The notes under the pieces were generated by a model. It made no database searches. It saw nothing but the letters and a program-made list of their open reading frames with translations, and was not told the origin of the DNA. A program made the position numbers and the translations under genes. Shown here one piece after another: positions 25,237-37,449 of a DNA stretch of 64,000 nucleotides (positions are counted from its first letter, which is position 1; every line of letters begins with the position of its first letter). Source of the stretch: Ophiodon elongatus (Eukaryota; Chordata; Actinopteri; Perciformes; Hexagrammidae); assembly GCA_016806645.1 (NCBI GenBank), contig JACSYO010001999.1, forward strand, positions 2,253,501-2,317,500, written 5' to 3'.

Positions 25237-25737
25237 TCCCCATCCAGAGTGCCCCACGGGGTCACACGGTCCACCCTGTCATGGTTTCACTCAGCTCCCC
25301 TCCCGTCGGGTGTCAAGGTGACGGATGGGAGAAGAAACATGACATTGTCTGGTAGTGATAGGGTATAGATTGGGGGGGGGGCGGGGTGGGGGGTCGTGTT
25401 TGAACTTGTCTGGCTCTGTCTGCCTGTCTGTTTTTCAATGAGTAATCCATTGTAAGAGTGAGCGCACCACACACACACGCACACACACACACACGCACGC
25501 TGGCAGGTTGTGTGACATAGCTTAAGTACAAGCGGTAAGAGGAGTTTTAGCCCGAGGGAGATTGATGGGTGATGTGAGAGACGTGGAGGCTGCTGGTTAG
25601 TTCATCTTCTCCGTGTGGAAAATGCGCTACTGTGGTTGGAAAACCGTGTCAGAGGCAGAAACGTGGCCGGTTCCTAAAGTTGTCTCTTGTTTTACAATTT
25701 CCTAGTTTCACAGTTTATTTTTTGTCAGCCACACTAG

Positions 25738-26095
25738 CAGCGTAGCGCCGCGACGGTGTCCGTCCGTCCAGACTGAAACATTGTAACGGCTATTTCGGAT
25801 GGATCGCCGCGACATTTGGTTCAGACATTTGGTTCAGACATTCATGCCCCCTGACTTTTCATCCCCCATTTAAGTTGTCCAATACTTTGCCAATTATTAT
25901 CCTTATTATCAATTTGCAAATGTTAGCGTGCGCCAACACTCCAGACTAAGATGGTGAACATTAACCCTGCTAAGTGTCCGCTTGTTAGCATTGTCATTGG
26001 GAGCATGCTAGCATGCTGACGTTAGCACTTAGCTCAAGACACCACTGTGGCAAAATACGGCCTCAAAGAGAATGTAGACCCTTGTTATTAAATCT
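25738..26095 (+). mobile_element. Dispersed teleost repeat (GCTAGCATGCTGACGTTAGCA family)
   Basis: Carries the order of phrases I recognise from a very common percomorph repeat: CAGACTGAAACATTGTAAC, GACATTTGGTTCAGACATTC (with a short internal duplication), GTCCAATACTTTG, GCAAATGTTAGCGTGC, AAGATGGTGAACATT, GTTAGCATTGTCATTGGGAG, CACTTAGCTCAAGACACC and TTGTTATTAAATCTGTTC. Diverged and non-coding. I cannot assign its class with confidence. Confidence 0.7.
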
Positions 26096-26537
26096 GTTCT
26101 TAACTGCTGAAAAACGGACGTTTGGAATCAACAGTGTGTATTTTCTCAGTAAACCGACAGAGTGAAACATTCTCACGGCGGTACATTTGATAGTCACGAC
26201 TGATACAAAACGTCACAGCAACAGAAGAAAACAGTCAGGGCAGCAGTCAAAGGATTTGAAAATGTTCACGTTTTCAGATCCATCTTCCAGATGATGAGAA
26301 GCAATTCAATATGTGGGAGGACGAAAGCAGTTGGTGAGCGCTCAAGTGATTAGATCGGCTTTTCAAATGATTCGGTTTGCGGTATGTTTTTTTTTGTTTG
26401 TCGAAAAACATCTGTAATGTTTTATATTTCCACTGGTGGGCGCCAAATGCAGAATTGCTTTGACTCCACACGTGGCGGCTTTAAATTGAAAACAGCGTTG
26501 GCATGGCAAGGAATGTAAAAACGTTAACGACAAACAC

Positions 26538-26812
26538 AAGTAGGGCTGCCACTACAGATTATTTTTACCATTGGTTCATCATTGACAAAATGTCTGTGAA
26601 AAACAAATCCCCACACTGCAAAGTCTTCAAAACGCTTGTTTTGACCAACCACCAGTCCAAATCCCCGAAAGATATTCAATTTGCTCTCCTATGAGACAAA
26701 GAAAAGCATCAAACCCTCCCGTTTGAAGCTGAGACCAGCGGATGTTTGACATTTTTGCTTGAGATACGATGGAAACGATTAATTGATTATTTAAAAATGT
26801 AAGTTTAATGTC
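26538..26812 (+). mobile_element. Dispersed teleost repeat (AGGGCTGCAACTAACGATTA family)
   Basis: Begins TAGGGCTGCCACTACAGATT and continues with GACAAAATGTCTGTGAAAAA, CAAAGTCTTCAAAACGCTTG, AAAGATATTCAATTTGCTCT and AACGATTAATTGATTATTTA. This matches the layout of a repeat abundant in percomorph genomes. The copy is diverged and has no coding capacity. A more degenerate minus-strand copy lies at about 60690-60790. Confidence 0.7.
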
Positions 26813-27719
26813 GCCACATAAAGTAAAGCCAACAGCGTTACTCTGAGCCAACAGCAGAAGTGTAGGTGTACCCGGGATGTTGAGCACAAGCTCTTCAGAT
26901 AGCCTGAACTGCACGCGAGGCCCGAGCAGGAGTTCCCAAGTCGAGTTCACTTGCTGTTATCTTTTCTATCGCTGCTTTTCAACACTCAAGGTCTTCAAAG
27001 TCAGACTCAGGGCTCTTATTTCTCCCCCAATTACAGGTCCAGGCACGTCTGTGAACTGAGAACTCATCTGGGCCCTATTCAGCAATTCTCCTCTCACAAT
27101 GCGTCTTACCTGTACGCCACAGAGCTGGGTTTGGTTGTGCATGTTGCACTTGCTGTGTTTAATCTAGAAATCATTTTTATACGACGCGAGAGAGACATTC
27201 CAAATAAAAGACGGGCCCGCTGTATATCACTTGCAATCAAGCTGTGGCTTTGCTACATATAAAGTCTTGTTTATGAAACACTGGAGGACTGTTCGGTGGG
27301 CTGTATAAACAGGATGCCTCTCTGAGACAGAAAAACACAGCACACGCAGGTCTGAGATTCCTCTGTGACAAGGCCAGGATATTCTTTTGACAAAGTACCC
27401 AACGTTGTACTAGCAGCTCCTCCACACGATGACTTGCTGGAAGTTTTAATCCGCCCTTGCACGCTTTCTTCCGGTGTTTCGCCTTGATCCCTTGTCTTTG
27501 CACACCGAGCTCAGGCTGGAAAAAGAAAAAGAAAATAAATGAAGGGGGCACGAGAGCGTTTGCCAAGGGCAGACAGTAAATTGGAGCTGATGAAGCAAAT
27601 GGGAAAGGGAGTAGGAGGGTAGCAGCCGCACACAAAAAATAAACCGGGAGAAAAGTCAGTTGAATTTAAGTGAAAATACACTTAACCCTCACTCTTCTAT
27701 AATAACATCATCTTATTTG

Positions 27720-28110
27720 AGTTTGAACATATTTCATTTTTTCTGTACTATTTTACTATACCATACATATTGTACTACACTTCACTATACTATACTATAT
27801 TCCACATATTGTACTTTGCTGTATGTATTATACACATACTATCATGCTATACTGTCCAACACACGCTTCACTAAGCTGATAAAATAGTGATGAGAGAGGC
27901 CTACTACATCATACTACACACATACTGTACCGCACTATACTTACTTTACTATACTTTTACAAAACTATATTATCAAATTACACATACTATATCGCACGAT
28001 ACTACACTATACTTGGCCTTTATCATATACTACACATGCTGTACTGTACTATACTGCACTGGGTTATACTATAGGTGAACTATACTACACTACACAAACT
28101 GCAGCATGGT
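27720..28110. repeat. Degenerate TATACT/ACTACAC array
   Basis: About 390 bp built from loosely repeated ACTATACT, CATACTAT, TACTACAC and TGTACT words. Too diverged for a clear period. Open frames through it (Y/T/L/I-rich) are products of the repeat. Confidence 0.65.
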
Positions 28111-28949
28111 ACTGTGTGACTCGTAGGGCATATCCCTCCCACATGAATCCCCAGTCACTCCAAATGCATTGGCTTTGGTCTATTGCAATACGCTCCTCTC
28201 TCTTCTCGCCTGTCACCCCGCCACTATTGGAATCCACACATTATACGAACACAACTCAGCCATTGGCAACATCTTATCAAATTATTCATGTGTGCTTTCG
28301 TGGCCACGGCCTTGAGTGAAGCTGGTTGGCAGGCAACCGTCCCAATTCTGATGTACTGCCTCGAGCATCCAGAACAAAAAGCATTGTCACGGACGGCAGC
28401 CAGAAAAAACAGGCAGACAGTCATTCATGACCTTGGAAGAACTCTGAATAAATTGAAATATGCGTGAATAGAAGGAGAACAAATGGTGTGGGGGAGGCTA
28501 TTAAGCCCATTGCTTTGCTATTCCATTGGGAATTCTGCCACATTTCAGGACCATTTACATTATGAAAAGGATTCAGTTCACTGAAGTGTCACTATCAATA
28601 ATTATTGGTATGATCAGGGTGTGTGGTGAAGACTGAACTGCAGAAAAGGTGATATGTGGCGAGAAAAAAGAAATGCTACACTCACACCTACTGGCCAGCA
28701 GTTGTAGCTCAAGACTTTGGATCTTGTGTCTCCACCAAGAGGGGTTTCACTGGTTTCCCGCCTCTCTCTCTCTCTCTCTGTGTGTGTGTGAAGCAGTGTG
28801 AATGGTTTAAACATGGCGCTCGTGGCCCACAACCTCATATCCCCGACCTAAAGATGTGTAATTCAGTGACTTAATATCAACTTCTCTCGCAAAAAACATT
28901 CCACAACGTGTCAGTCGTGAACAGACCCCTGGCCCGCTCTACGAGTACG

Positions 28950-29405
28950 TGGACGTTACGTCACTCAAAGGGCGCACATAAATGAGGGATTCAGGTACCC
29001 TCGAAAATATTAACATTCACATAAGAACAACCGTGTGAATGACCCGGGAAAGTTTTTAAATTTTTTATTGTGAAACATAAATATGTATTTTTGAAGCCGT
29101 GCTATTACCGGGGGGTAACGACATGCAACACCGAGGTAATAAAGTAATAATCATATGATCAAATGTGTTTCCAACATGCGTTTCTCCCCTTCACTTGATA
29201 TACATTTAACAGCACAAATTAGTTCCGTGAGTGATGATAGCGAAGATCAAAAATGTACTCAAGAAATGCTATTATTGCATGTGTTTGACGTTGAGTGAAC
29301 GTTTACTACTACGTCAATGACGTGTTGACGTGTAATGGTCAGATGTCGGAGGAACACGTGAAGGCAACAAAAGTTTAGCGTCCAGAGTTGAGATATCTAG
29401 GGGCC
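28950..29405 (+). promoter_or_regulatory. tmco4: Presumed tmco4 promoter region
   Basis: Upstream of the tmco4 start at 29406. Contains TTACGTCA at about 28956-28963 (CREB/ATF-like) and a CACGTG E-box at 29355-29360, 46 bp before the ATG. No TATA box is evident. Motifs were seen by eye only. Confidence 0.35.
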
Positions 29406-30467
29406 ATGGAGGAAAATAAGAGAAATGGGGACGCCAGTTTTGCTCCAGGTACCGCACACAATTCGCTTATTATTATTATTTTTCCCCGGTGTGGGGACAG
29501 TAGAGTTAAGTTATTAAACTGGCGACGTTTTGAAAAAGTGACCAGTGAACCCGTTGTCTCGTAAAGCGGCTGAAGCGGCGCGGTCTCCGTCAGCCAGCTG
29601 TTTTCTACAAGCCTCCGCAAAATGCTTGTTGAAATACACGAGTTTAAGTCACTCTGGCTTTTTTATTAAGTCACAGCTATACGGCATGTTGAAAAACCTC
29701 ATTTAGGTCACACGTTGACAGCCGCTGACTTTTGTTTCTGGTTTGTTCACCAGAGACACGATGAGAAGCAGAAGTCAGACTCAGTTCTGTTCCGCTATTT
29801 TGCAAAACTAAAACGAAACCTCAAAATAAACTACGCTCAAAACCCCGGGGAGGCCACACGTCTCTTACGTGACATTACCATCGTATGTCACAATACCGCA
29901 AATCTCTCATTGGGCTCCTAAAGATGAATTCGGCACGCGGGGGGATCCACCCCATTCACTGTGTTCCCTCAAATGCAAATTCCACATTTCTTTTTATTTT
30001 CCTTCTACAGTGTGAACCAAACTGCTACCTAATGATGACACTTTGTCCACGTATCACCTTAGACCCAGGGGGGGCGGGAGCGGCGGCGCGAGAGGCCCCA
30101 CGTGACCCCGTCCCAGAGGCCGTGGCCAGCCGGCAGCTGAGCGAGCAGGGCCGCTTCGCCTTCGCCGCGCTGTGCGGAGTCTCGCTGGGCCACTTGTTCG
30201 CCGGCCCTGAGAGCAGGTAGCGAGCCGCGGAGGGTCACGTGATCGTGACGTTCTGCGCGTGTCAATGTTGTCATTGTGTTTGCAGAGTGCTTGCTTTGGG
30301 AGGGGGTTGTTGATTTTCTTTTTTGGGAAGCTTAAAAACTTACCACCCACATTCCTCTATTTCTACCTGACATGAGGGATAAGCGGCTGATATTTATGAA
30401 TGTCACACCTGGAGTATTTAAAAACACACATTATAATGGGGATTCCAGTCTTTCTTCAATACATTTG

Positions 30468-30507
<40 letters not shown>

Positions 30508-33500
30508 TCTAGATCTATATATCATTATCGATTTATATAGATATAGATATATAAAGAGATATACAGTATAGAGATAATGATATATCTATATCTATATATA
30601 TAGATATAGATATATATATACCTACATAGATCAATCCAGTTACAACCTCCAAGAAATCATGTGGACTGATCTTTTATTTATGTATTTATTTTTCCGCACG
30701 AATGAAACATGTCTGTCGCTCGTGGATATTCACGTTTATTAGTGACTTTAAAAAGTAAACTGTGAATAATAACGCTTTAGCTGAACTGTGAACCATGTGT
30801 GTTTCTCAGCGTCTTCAGGGAGAAGTACCTGCAGGGCTTGGTCTGCTGGCTGAACCTGGATGAGTCGGTGATGCCGGTGATGGGGGCTTTCCTGTCCGGC
30901 CTGGGCTTCGAGGGCTCCGACACCTTCCTCTCCATCCTGCAGGCCGAGCCCCTGCTGGCTGCGGGGGCCACCCCCATCATGCAGGTGTTGGTCCCTCTTA
31001 ATGATTACTCCATGTGGAACGAGGCTTTTAGCTTTATTTCAAAATCATAACCAGCTGTCGCTTTGCAATTACAGGATCTGGTGTTGTTTTCTGTCAAGGA
31101 CGGTAAGAACCCTTTGACTGAATTAATAACTGGTGCAAATTCATATGAGCCATGTTACTCTGTAACTTTTGGTGCTCCGTCATGTACTCAGGCCAATACG
31201 ACGCCAGGTCGAGGGTGCTGGTCCGTCACGTCAGCTGTCTGCTGCGAGTTTTGCCGCAGCAGCTGAAGGAGTTCGAGGAGACGCTGGGAGAGAGGCTGAG
31301 GGAGGGGGGAGAGGAGAGCGAGTAAGTCATGTTCGGAACGAAAGGATGGCCGATGGGTGAGCGAGGTCGCTGCGTTGGCATGGCGCCGGTTCATCTGAAA
31401 CACCGTGATGACCATGTGTTCTGTCTGGACGAGTCCACGCGTGCGTGCGTGCAGATAAGCTGTGTGGCTTATTGTTTAACAAGATGTCATCTGAAAAGCA
31501 CGAGATTTTAGTTTTCTTTTTTTTCTTCAACTTTAGAGCCCACAAATATATTTCAACTCATAACCACGATCTGTCTTGACTCTGCTTTCCGTTAGAGAGG
31601 AGACCTCTCGGCGGCTGAGGCGGGAGAGAGGGCGAAAGCTGCGGCGCTACCTCCTCATCGGACTGGCCACCGTCGGCGGGGGAACCGTGATCGGTGATTA
31701 TCCCGAAAGTGTTCAGACTTTCAGAGTAATGCGTGAAGACCACATGCAGCTCACCACACTCGTTTCTTTTGTTTCCCTCCCTCCGTACACTTGACTTTTC
31801 CTCCGTTTGCCAGGCGTGACCGGTGGGCTGGCAGCCCCCTTGGTGGCAGCAGGGGCCGGTGCCGTGCTGGGGGCCGGAGGGGCCGCTGTTCTGGGCTCCG
31901 CCACCGGCATCGCGATCATGGCCTCCCTGTTCGGGGCAGCGGGAGCGGGGCTGACTGGTGAGAGGACGGCGGGAGGCCATCGCCGGAATGTCCGCGGAAC
32001 TTTCTAAAAAAAAAAAGAAAAAACGCCCCCCGTGCTCTTCCCGTATTTTCTCACCTTTTGTTTTCCTCTCTCACGCCTCGTTCTCTCCAGGCTACAAGAT
32101 GAACAAGTGTGTCGGGGCGATAGAGGAGTTTGAGTTCCTGCCGCTGAGCTCCGGGAAGCAGCTCCACCTGACCATCGCGGTGACGGGTTGGCTCTGCAGC
32201 GGCAAATACAGTAAGTGTGGCCTCCGCCGCTGAGCTGCGGTCGCCCCTGATCGGGTGAGCTCCATATGGATGAATCCTTTATGATGGTATATGTAAATTC
32301 ACATGGCGATATCAATATATACGTCATGTGTTGGTTTCGTACAAGTTCCGTAAAAAGGAAATTGAGAACAACATCTGTCAAATAGGACTGTCTGTTTTTG
32401 ATATTTTGCATTCAGACACCATGACACAGCTGCATTTAACCCACTGGACATGTTCAATGTGTGCAAATCATTCGGCCCCCCCACAGCTGTCTTTACTGGG
32501 GAAGTTCAGCCTTTTAAAGGATAACTTCTGTATTTTTTTACCCCCATCTTCACATGTTTTTGTGTCTTAAGTGAAGGATAAGGACAACATTTTTATTTTT
32601 TTTATTGGTCCAGTTTGGAGGGATAGCGCCATAACCGTGAAATGACCTGCAATGGCAATTAAGCAACGTCTAAGTAATATTCGGTTCACTCAAAGTGCTC
32701 GTTTTTACTCGGATTGTAGTTCCAAGTGTCTGACAGCATTGTGGAAATGACCCATCAGGGGAATAAAACATTTCACTTGATCTGGTCTGTTTTGTTATTG
32801 TGTCGTTGTGAAATCTGAATATCGGGTAACAACACTCCTGACAGTATTCTTCCTCTGTGGTGTGCGAGGTGGGAGAAGGGGGGGGGGGGGGGTGGGGGGG
32901 TCACAGCAACCAGAGGAAGACCGCCAGGCTCCGGCCTTGCAGCTGCTGGTTCTGGACCAGGTTCAGAAATAGTCGTTCATGTCAATGGACACAAAAAAAA
33001 CAACAGGAAAACAGGATCCAGGTTGAAGAATACCTAAGTTACTTTTTAAATTAAACTAAGTAGAACGTTCTGTAAATTCATTACAACAGGGGGAAAAAAA
33101 GATTTTGAAAAGTATGGAAGATACAAACACTTTATTCCAATAATGTCTCTCCAATGAACGGTGTTAAAGTGGTGAGGTGGCAGCCCAACCCCCCCCCCCT
33201 CCCCCCTCCCTCCCACACACACACACACACACACACACAAAAGAAAATGAAGGCTGAATATGAAAGAGAGTGGAGCAACAGTTGTGTACATAATGTTCTA
33301 AACCTGTACCAGTGTCCACCGGAGATTATGCAAACAAACCACTTACGTTTTTTTTTTGCTTTTGCATAAAACCATGTGGCTCCCTACCCCCTCAAAAAAA
33401 AAAAAAGTCACTTAAAACCTTAGTACCCCCTTCACATACAATGGCTATTAAAACAACAACAACAACACTTCACTCACAAGTGCCGCTTAGTCGTTTCCTT

Positions 33501-36500
33501 CCATAAAGAAAACAACTACCGCTGTCTTCCAGGTTCGTTCCAGGCCCCGTGGGGCAGCCTGGGAGAGTGCGGCGAGCAGTACTGCCTGGTGTGGGAGTCG
33601 CGGTTCCTCAGGGACCTGGGCTCGGCCATGGCCTCTCTGCTGGACGGGCTGGTCAGCATGGTGGCCCAGGAGGCGCTCAAGTACACGGTGCTCTCAGGTG
33701 CCGTTCTGAACTCCCTCACTTTGACTGATTTTCGGTTGAACAAACCCCCGACTGTCTCTTCATTTGTAGTACTGACCCTCACTTGATGTCTTTGTCCGCC
33801 CGTCGCACGCTGTCCACAGGCATCGTGGCGGCCCTGACGTGGCCCGCGTCGCTGCTGGCGGTGGCCAGCGTCATCGACAACCCCTGGAGCGTTTGTCTGA
33901 ACCGCTCAGCGGAAGTAGGGAAACACCTGGCGCAGGTTTTGAGAAGCAGACAGCAGGTATGGTGTGACCTCTTGACCTCTGTTAAGACACTGAAGGCAAA
34001 ACAATCCCAAAAATTAGTTTTAGGGCTGTTTTTCTGCCATAACATGTCTCCTTTCAAAATAGTGGAAAGAAAACATCCAAAAATACACATTGGGATGTTT
34101 ATTCTACTACTTTACCTATTTGCGTCTGTAGATAAACTTGGTTCTTTTTTCATTTTTTTTACCCTAATCACCTGTAGTGTCTTCAAAATGTATGTCATTT
34201 TACAATACATATCTTTAAAGGCCGTTTTCTGTAAATTAGTTTTATTCTCATACTCTGAGCCAGAAATCTTCCACTTCAGTAGCTCTTACATACACAGAGT
34301 GATCCAGTTACATTCCTATCTATATTCTAAGGGTGTTTACAGAAGGGCTTCATATATCATCCATAGTCTGATTTATAGAACATTTCACATTCCTAAAATA
34401 ATGGGGACATTTCTTTTATTTATTTATTGCTGTTGAAAGCATTTTCTGACTGATAAAAAAGAGAAATCCCAAATTCCCTCAGTAAAGACCCTTGACTTAA
34501 ATATGTCAATAAAATTAAACAATAACTCTATCCAATGAAGAACTTTATCCAATGTTCAGATTTCTGTCCTGGATAGCGTAATATTTTGCATATTTAAACA
34601 TTGCATTTCAGAAAACTTATACAAAATATAATTGTTTTAATGTAAGTGAACAACAGGGGAAGTTCCATTTTGACATCTGTTAGTAAAAACATTGTTTTAC
34701 CCTGTCCACCCTCCCTTACTGTCGTGTACCACAGTATTGTGTCGGGCTGTGTTCTATACGTTTTGTGAAAACACATTATGAACTACATCCATGTGTTTGA
34801 AGGGGAAGCGGCCCGTCAGCCTCATAGGATTCAGTCTCGGGGCCAGAGTGATCTACTACTGTCTGCAGGAGCTCGCCAATGACCAAGGTACCGAGACCTT
34901 TTGTAGTTCTATTGCTGACTGTCCGTGGTTTTTGCGAGAATTCGCGACTTTTAAAAGCCACACGCATATTTGTCACTGGTGAAGCAGAGTGGAACTGTTT
35001 TGACGGCGGCCCCAAATAATAACCGTTTAAAAGCGGTTATGTCTCGTGTAATACACTAAATGACCCTGACGCAGTTTCTCATCTTACATCGTCTTTTTTT
35101 TTTTTTTTAACATGGTTCTGACAAACCAATTGAGTCCTGTGTTGTTGTGATTCCTCAGGTAGTGAAGGAGTAGTAGAGGACGTAGTCCTCTTGGGGGCCC
35201 CTGTGGACGGCTCTAAGAAGGCCTGGGAGAGAATAACCAGGGTAGTGGCTGGAAAAATAGTGAACGGCTACTGCAGGTAATCTCACCGAGCGCTGTCCTT
35301 CAGCGGCCTACTATTTTCAGGATTTGTGGTTCAAGCATTTCATGAGTGATTGACTCTCTCGACCTCTCCACCCATCAGAGGGGACTGGCTCCTGGGGTTC
35401 TTGTACCGAAGTTCAGCTGCGCAAATGTCGGTCGCCGGGCTGCAGCCCATCAACATCCAGGATCGGCGTCTAATCAATGTGGATCTCTCCTCCGTGGTGA
35501 GTGGGAGCTCATGTCTAAACCAGGTCACCCTGAACCAAGAGTTCTCCAAGTACATGAGAGCTGGAGCTCATTCAACACCGCTAGGTTGTTTTACCTCTCT
35601 CTCGCACATGCAGCAGTCGCCTCAAAGTGACACTTTTCAAGCATTATACAAAGTGGTCCTTGACTAATTGATGCATAATTATTAAATACACCATTTTATT
35701 TAAAAGAGACAGTGGTATTGCTGAAATTAAATTAGAAACATAAGAAAAAAAACATAAGGCCCCTGCTGGTCTGCTTCGGTGTGCCTTTCTGCCACCCTAT
35801 AAATGGACACCATGATTTCCACATCGAACACCGAAACCTATTTGGTGCTTTACGAAACTATGTCAAGCGTTTGAGAGGTTTTAAGGAGGCGAAAAGATTA
35901 CGAGACATGTCAGAAGCAGCGTACACTGTAATATAACTGGCCATGTAATGTGGGGGAATAAGAAAACATTTACAAAGCAACGTGTGTCCTTGTTAGTCAG
36001 AGACGGTAAAACCCATGCATTCTGCCTCCCAGGTCAAAGGCCACCTGGACTACATGCGCCAGATGGACACCATCTTGGTGGCAGTGGGAGTCCCCACCAA
36101 GGAAGTCCCAGGAGCCTCCTTTGTGCTCCCGGTGACAGTGGACACGGTGGACGAGGCTCCCAGTGAGCGGCGAGAGGCTGAGGAGGCTGAGACTCGTGCG
36201 GAGGAAAGCGGGGGCGCGGGAGAGGAGACGGAGGAGGCTGAGGAGACGGAGGAGACGGAGGAGGCTGAGGAGGCTGAGACTCGTGCAGAGGAAAGCGGGG
36301 GCGCGGGAGAGGATACAGAGGAGACGGAGGAGACGGAGGAGACGGAGGAGACGGAGGAGGCTGAGGAGGCTGAGGAGGCCGATGACGGCTGGGACATCCC
36401 TGATATATCGGACCTGCTGGACTCCTTAAGTATCGCGGAGCCGGACAGGAACACTTCGCCGCATGCTGCCGAGGAGAAGGCAAGTGATGGTGGCGCGGCG

Positions 36501-36632
36501 TCCGCTTCCGACGCTCCGCTCGCCGGCCTGCCAAAGGACGCCGAGCCTGATAATGAACGTGCATCGTGGAGCTGGGACGATACACACTGGACTACAGAGC
36601 ACACACACAAACAAAGGCGGCCAAACTTGTAA
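29406..36632 (+). CDS. tmco4: Transmembrane and coiled-coil domain-containing protein 4, complete, 14 exons
   Basis: Predicted membrane-associated alpha/beta-hydrolase-like protein (DUF726 family) of poorly known role. Exons: 29406-29448, 30063-30216, 30810-30984, 31075-31102, 31192-31321, 31596-31693, 31814-31957, 32091-32210, 33533-33697, 33820-33956, 34803-34887, 35159-35276, 35379-35496, 36033-36632. The total of 2115 nt gives 704 residues, with all phases agreeing. The ATG has a strong context (GGGGCCATGG). Residues 195-258 are a glycine/alanine-rich hydrophobic segment (YLLIGLATVGGGTVIG onward) able to form membrane helices. Residues 407-411 are GFSLG, a nucleophile-elbow motif with Ser409 as the likely nucleophile. 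Family-conserved blocks are VTGGLAAPLVAAGAG, WPASLLAVASVIDNPW and RGDWLLGFLYR. The C-terminus (about residues 552-625) is an acidic Glu/Thr/Ala repeat not in the human protein as I recall it. Exon 30063-30216 could start at another acceptor; I chose the one keeping the frame open. Confidence 0.93.
30470..30625. repeat. AT-rich microsatellite in tmco4 intron 2
   Basis: TATATA array passing into imperfect GATATA/AGATCT units. It includes near-palindromes such as ATATAGATCTAGATCTATAT. Confidence 0.85.
32505..32760 (+). mobile_element. Possible dispersed repeat copy in tmco4 intron 8
   Basis: Phrases such as AAAGGATAACTTCTGTATTT, CACATGTTTTTGTGTCTTAA and TTGGTCCAGTTTGGAG resemble a repeat I associate with percomorph introns. 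The copy is diverged, its ends are unclear and there is no coding capacity. A G-rich run follows at 32878-32900 and a CA microsatellite at about 33213-33239 in the same 1.3-kb intron. Confidence 0.4.
36174..36380 (+). repeat. tmco4: Coding minisatellite (GAG/ACG/GCT codons) in the last tmco4 exon
   Basis: An 87-bp (29-codon) block starting GAGGCTGAGGAGGCTGAGAC at 36174 recurs at 36261 with few changes. Smaller GAGGAGACG and GAGGCTGAG units are iterated within and after it. It encodes Glu-rich repeats (EETEE, EEAEE, TRAEESGGAG). The antisense strand is open over 180 codons (Pro/Ser-rich) only because of this composition. Confidence 0.9.
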
Positions 36633-36768
36633 AGAGCATGTCACTGGGACCGGCTGCTTCGTCTCAGCTCGTCTTCTCAAGTTCTTTTTGTTTTGTTTTT
36701 CCCAGCATCGAAGCTTTGGTTGGAGAACATACCCGTTCCGTTGTCAACACACTGACATGGCCGGAGAC

Positions 36769-36770
<2 letters not shown>

Positions 36771-36820
<50 letters not shown>
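36771..36820. repeat. (CA)n microsatellite in the tmco4 3' UTR
   Basis: About 25 CA units, 140 bp after the tmco4 stop codon. I see no AATAAA on the plus strand between 36632 and 37280, so the tmco4 cleavage site is unassigned. Confidence 0.9.
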
Positions 36821-36822
<2 letters not shown>

Positions 36823-37250
36823 GCAGCCTCGAGTGAAACCCCCCACCCTGAATGGACTGCTTTGATGAAGCACAAAATGCTTTTAGACTGAAGTATTAAT
36901 TTAATTGAAATTTTAAAAATGAAGTACTTTTTTTACAAACTGTGAATAGTATAATTTTTTAATTTATTTTTAAAAGTCACTTAGAGATCAAATACCTATA
37001 CACATTACTTGTGTTTCACAGGTGTTAGAGGATGCTGCAAAACAGGTGACGTCTCTTGTTCCTCTCGTCCTTCATTTTCATCCGCTGGCCTGGTTGCTAT
37101 GGATATTATCACAGCAATTTAATCTCCATGCCTAATTCTGAATGTGTCTTCCTCAAGGCCTTTTCTCTGTTCCACCCATGCCAATGTGAAGTGCTGCTCA
37201 CCACTTAAAGGGTTTCATTACATTGTATACTGGCACCGATAATAATCATT

Positions 37251-37256
37251 TTTATT
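37251..37256 (-). terminator. htr6: Polyadenylation signal for htr6
   Basis: Minus-strand AATAAA about 195 bp beyond the htr6 stop codon at 37450. It puts the htr6 3' end close to that of the convergent tmco4, so the two transcripts may overlap at their tails. Confidence 0.5.
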
Positions 37257-37449
37257 GTGGTAATGCACCTTCATGATTGGAGAGAAACACACAATTCAAG
37301 GTAGAACAAGGGTGGAGCTCCCTGAATTTGTTTTCCATTGACATTTCTTCCGTGACAACATTGTCTTCAATCACCTCCCCCTCCCCCCACCACAAAAAAA
37401 AAACCCACCCGGGACAAGAACATATTAAGCATTTCCATAATGTTGCTAT

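Larger units (their letters stand above)
18636..29405. other. 10.8-kb spacer with no supported gene between vwa1 and tmco4
   Basis: The first few hundred bases (18640-18980) are the presumed vwa1 promoter, with CpG-rich sequence around 18895-18960. Beyond that, no open frame shows family similarity, and none is flanked by convincing splice sites. Contents I can identify are the GAACC/GGTTC array, a CTG array, several CA microsatellites, an 11-bp minisatellite, two dispersed teleost repeats and a TATACT-like array, all listed separately. The stretches 19000-20500, 21800-24100 and 28110-28900 hold nothing I can recognise. Distal regulatory elements for vwa1 or tmco4 could be present, but I cannot show them. 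Confidence 0.6.

Noticed and set aside
30004..30062. Earlier acceptor (CTACAG at about 30010) for tmco4 exon 2
   Set aside because: In the phase set by exon 1 it meets a TGA at once; the acceptor at 30061-30062 keeps the frame open.
36034..36610. Two long minus-strand open frames (183 and 186 codons) opposite the last tmco4 exon
   Set aside because: Shadows of the GAG-rich minisatellite; the plus frame has family similarity, splice sites and a stop.
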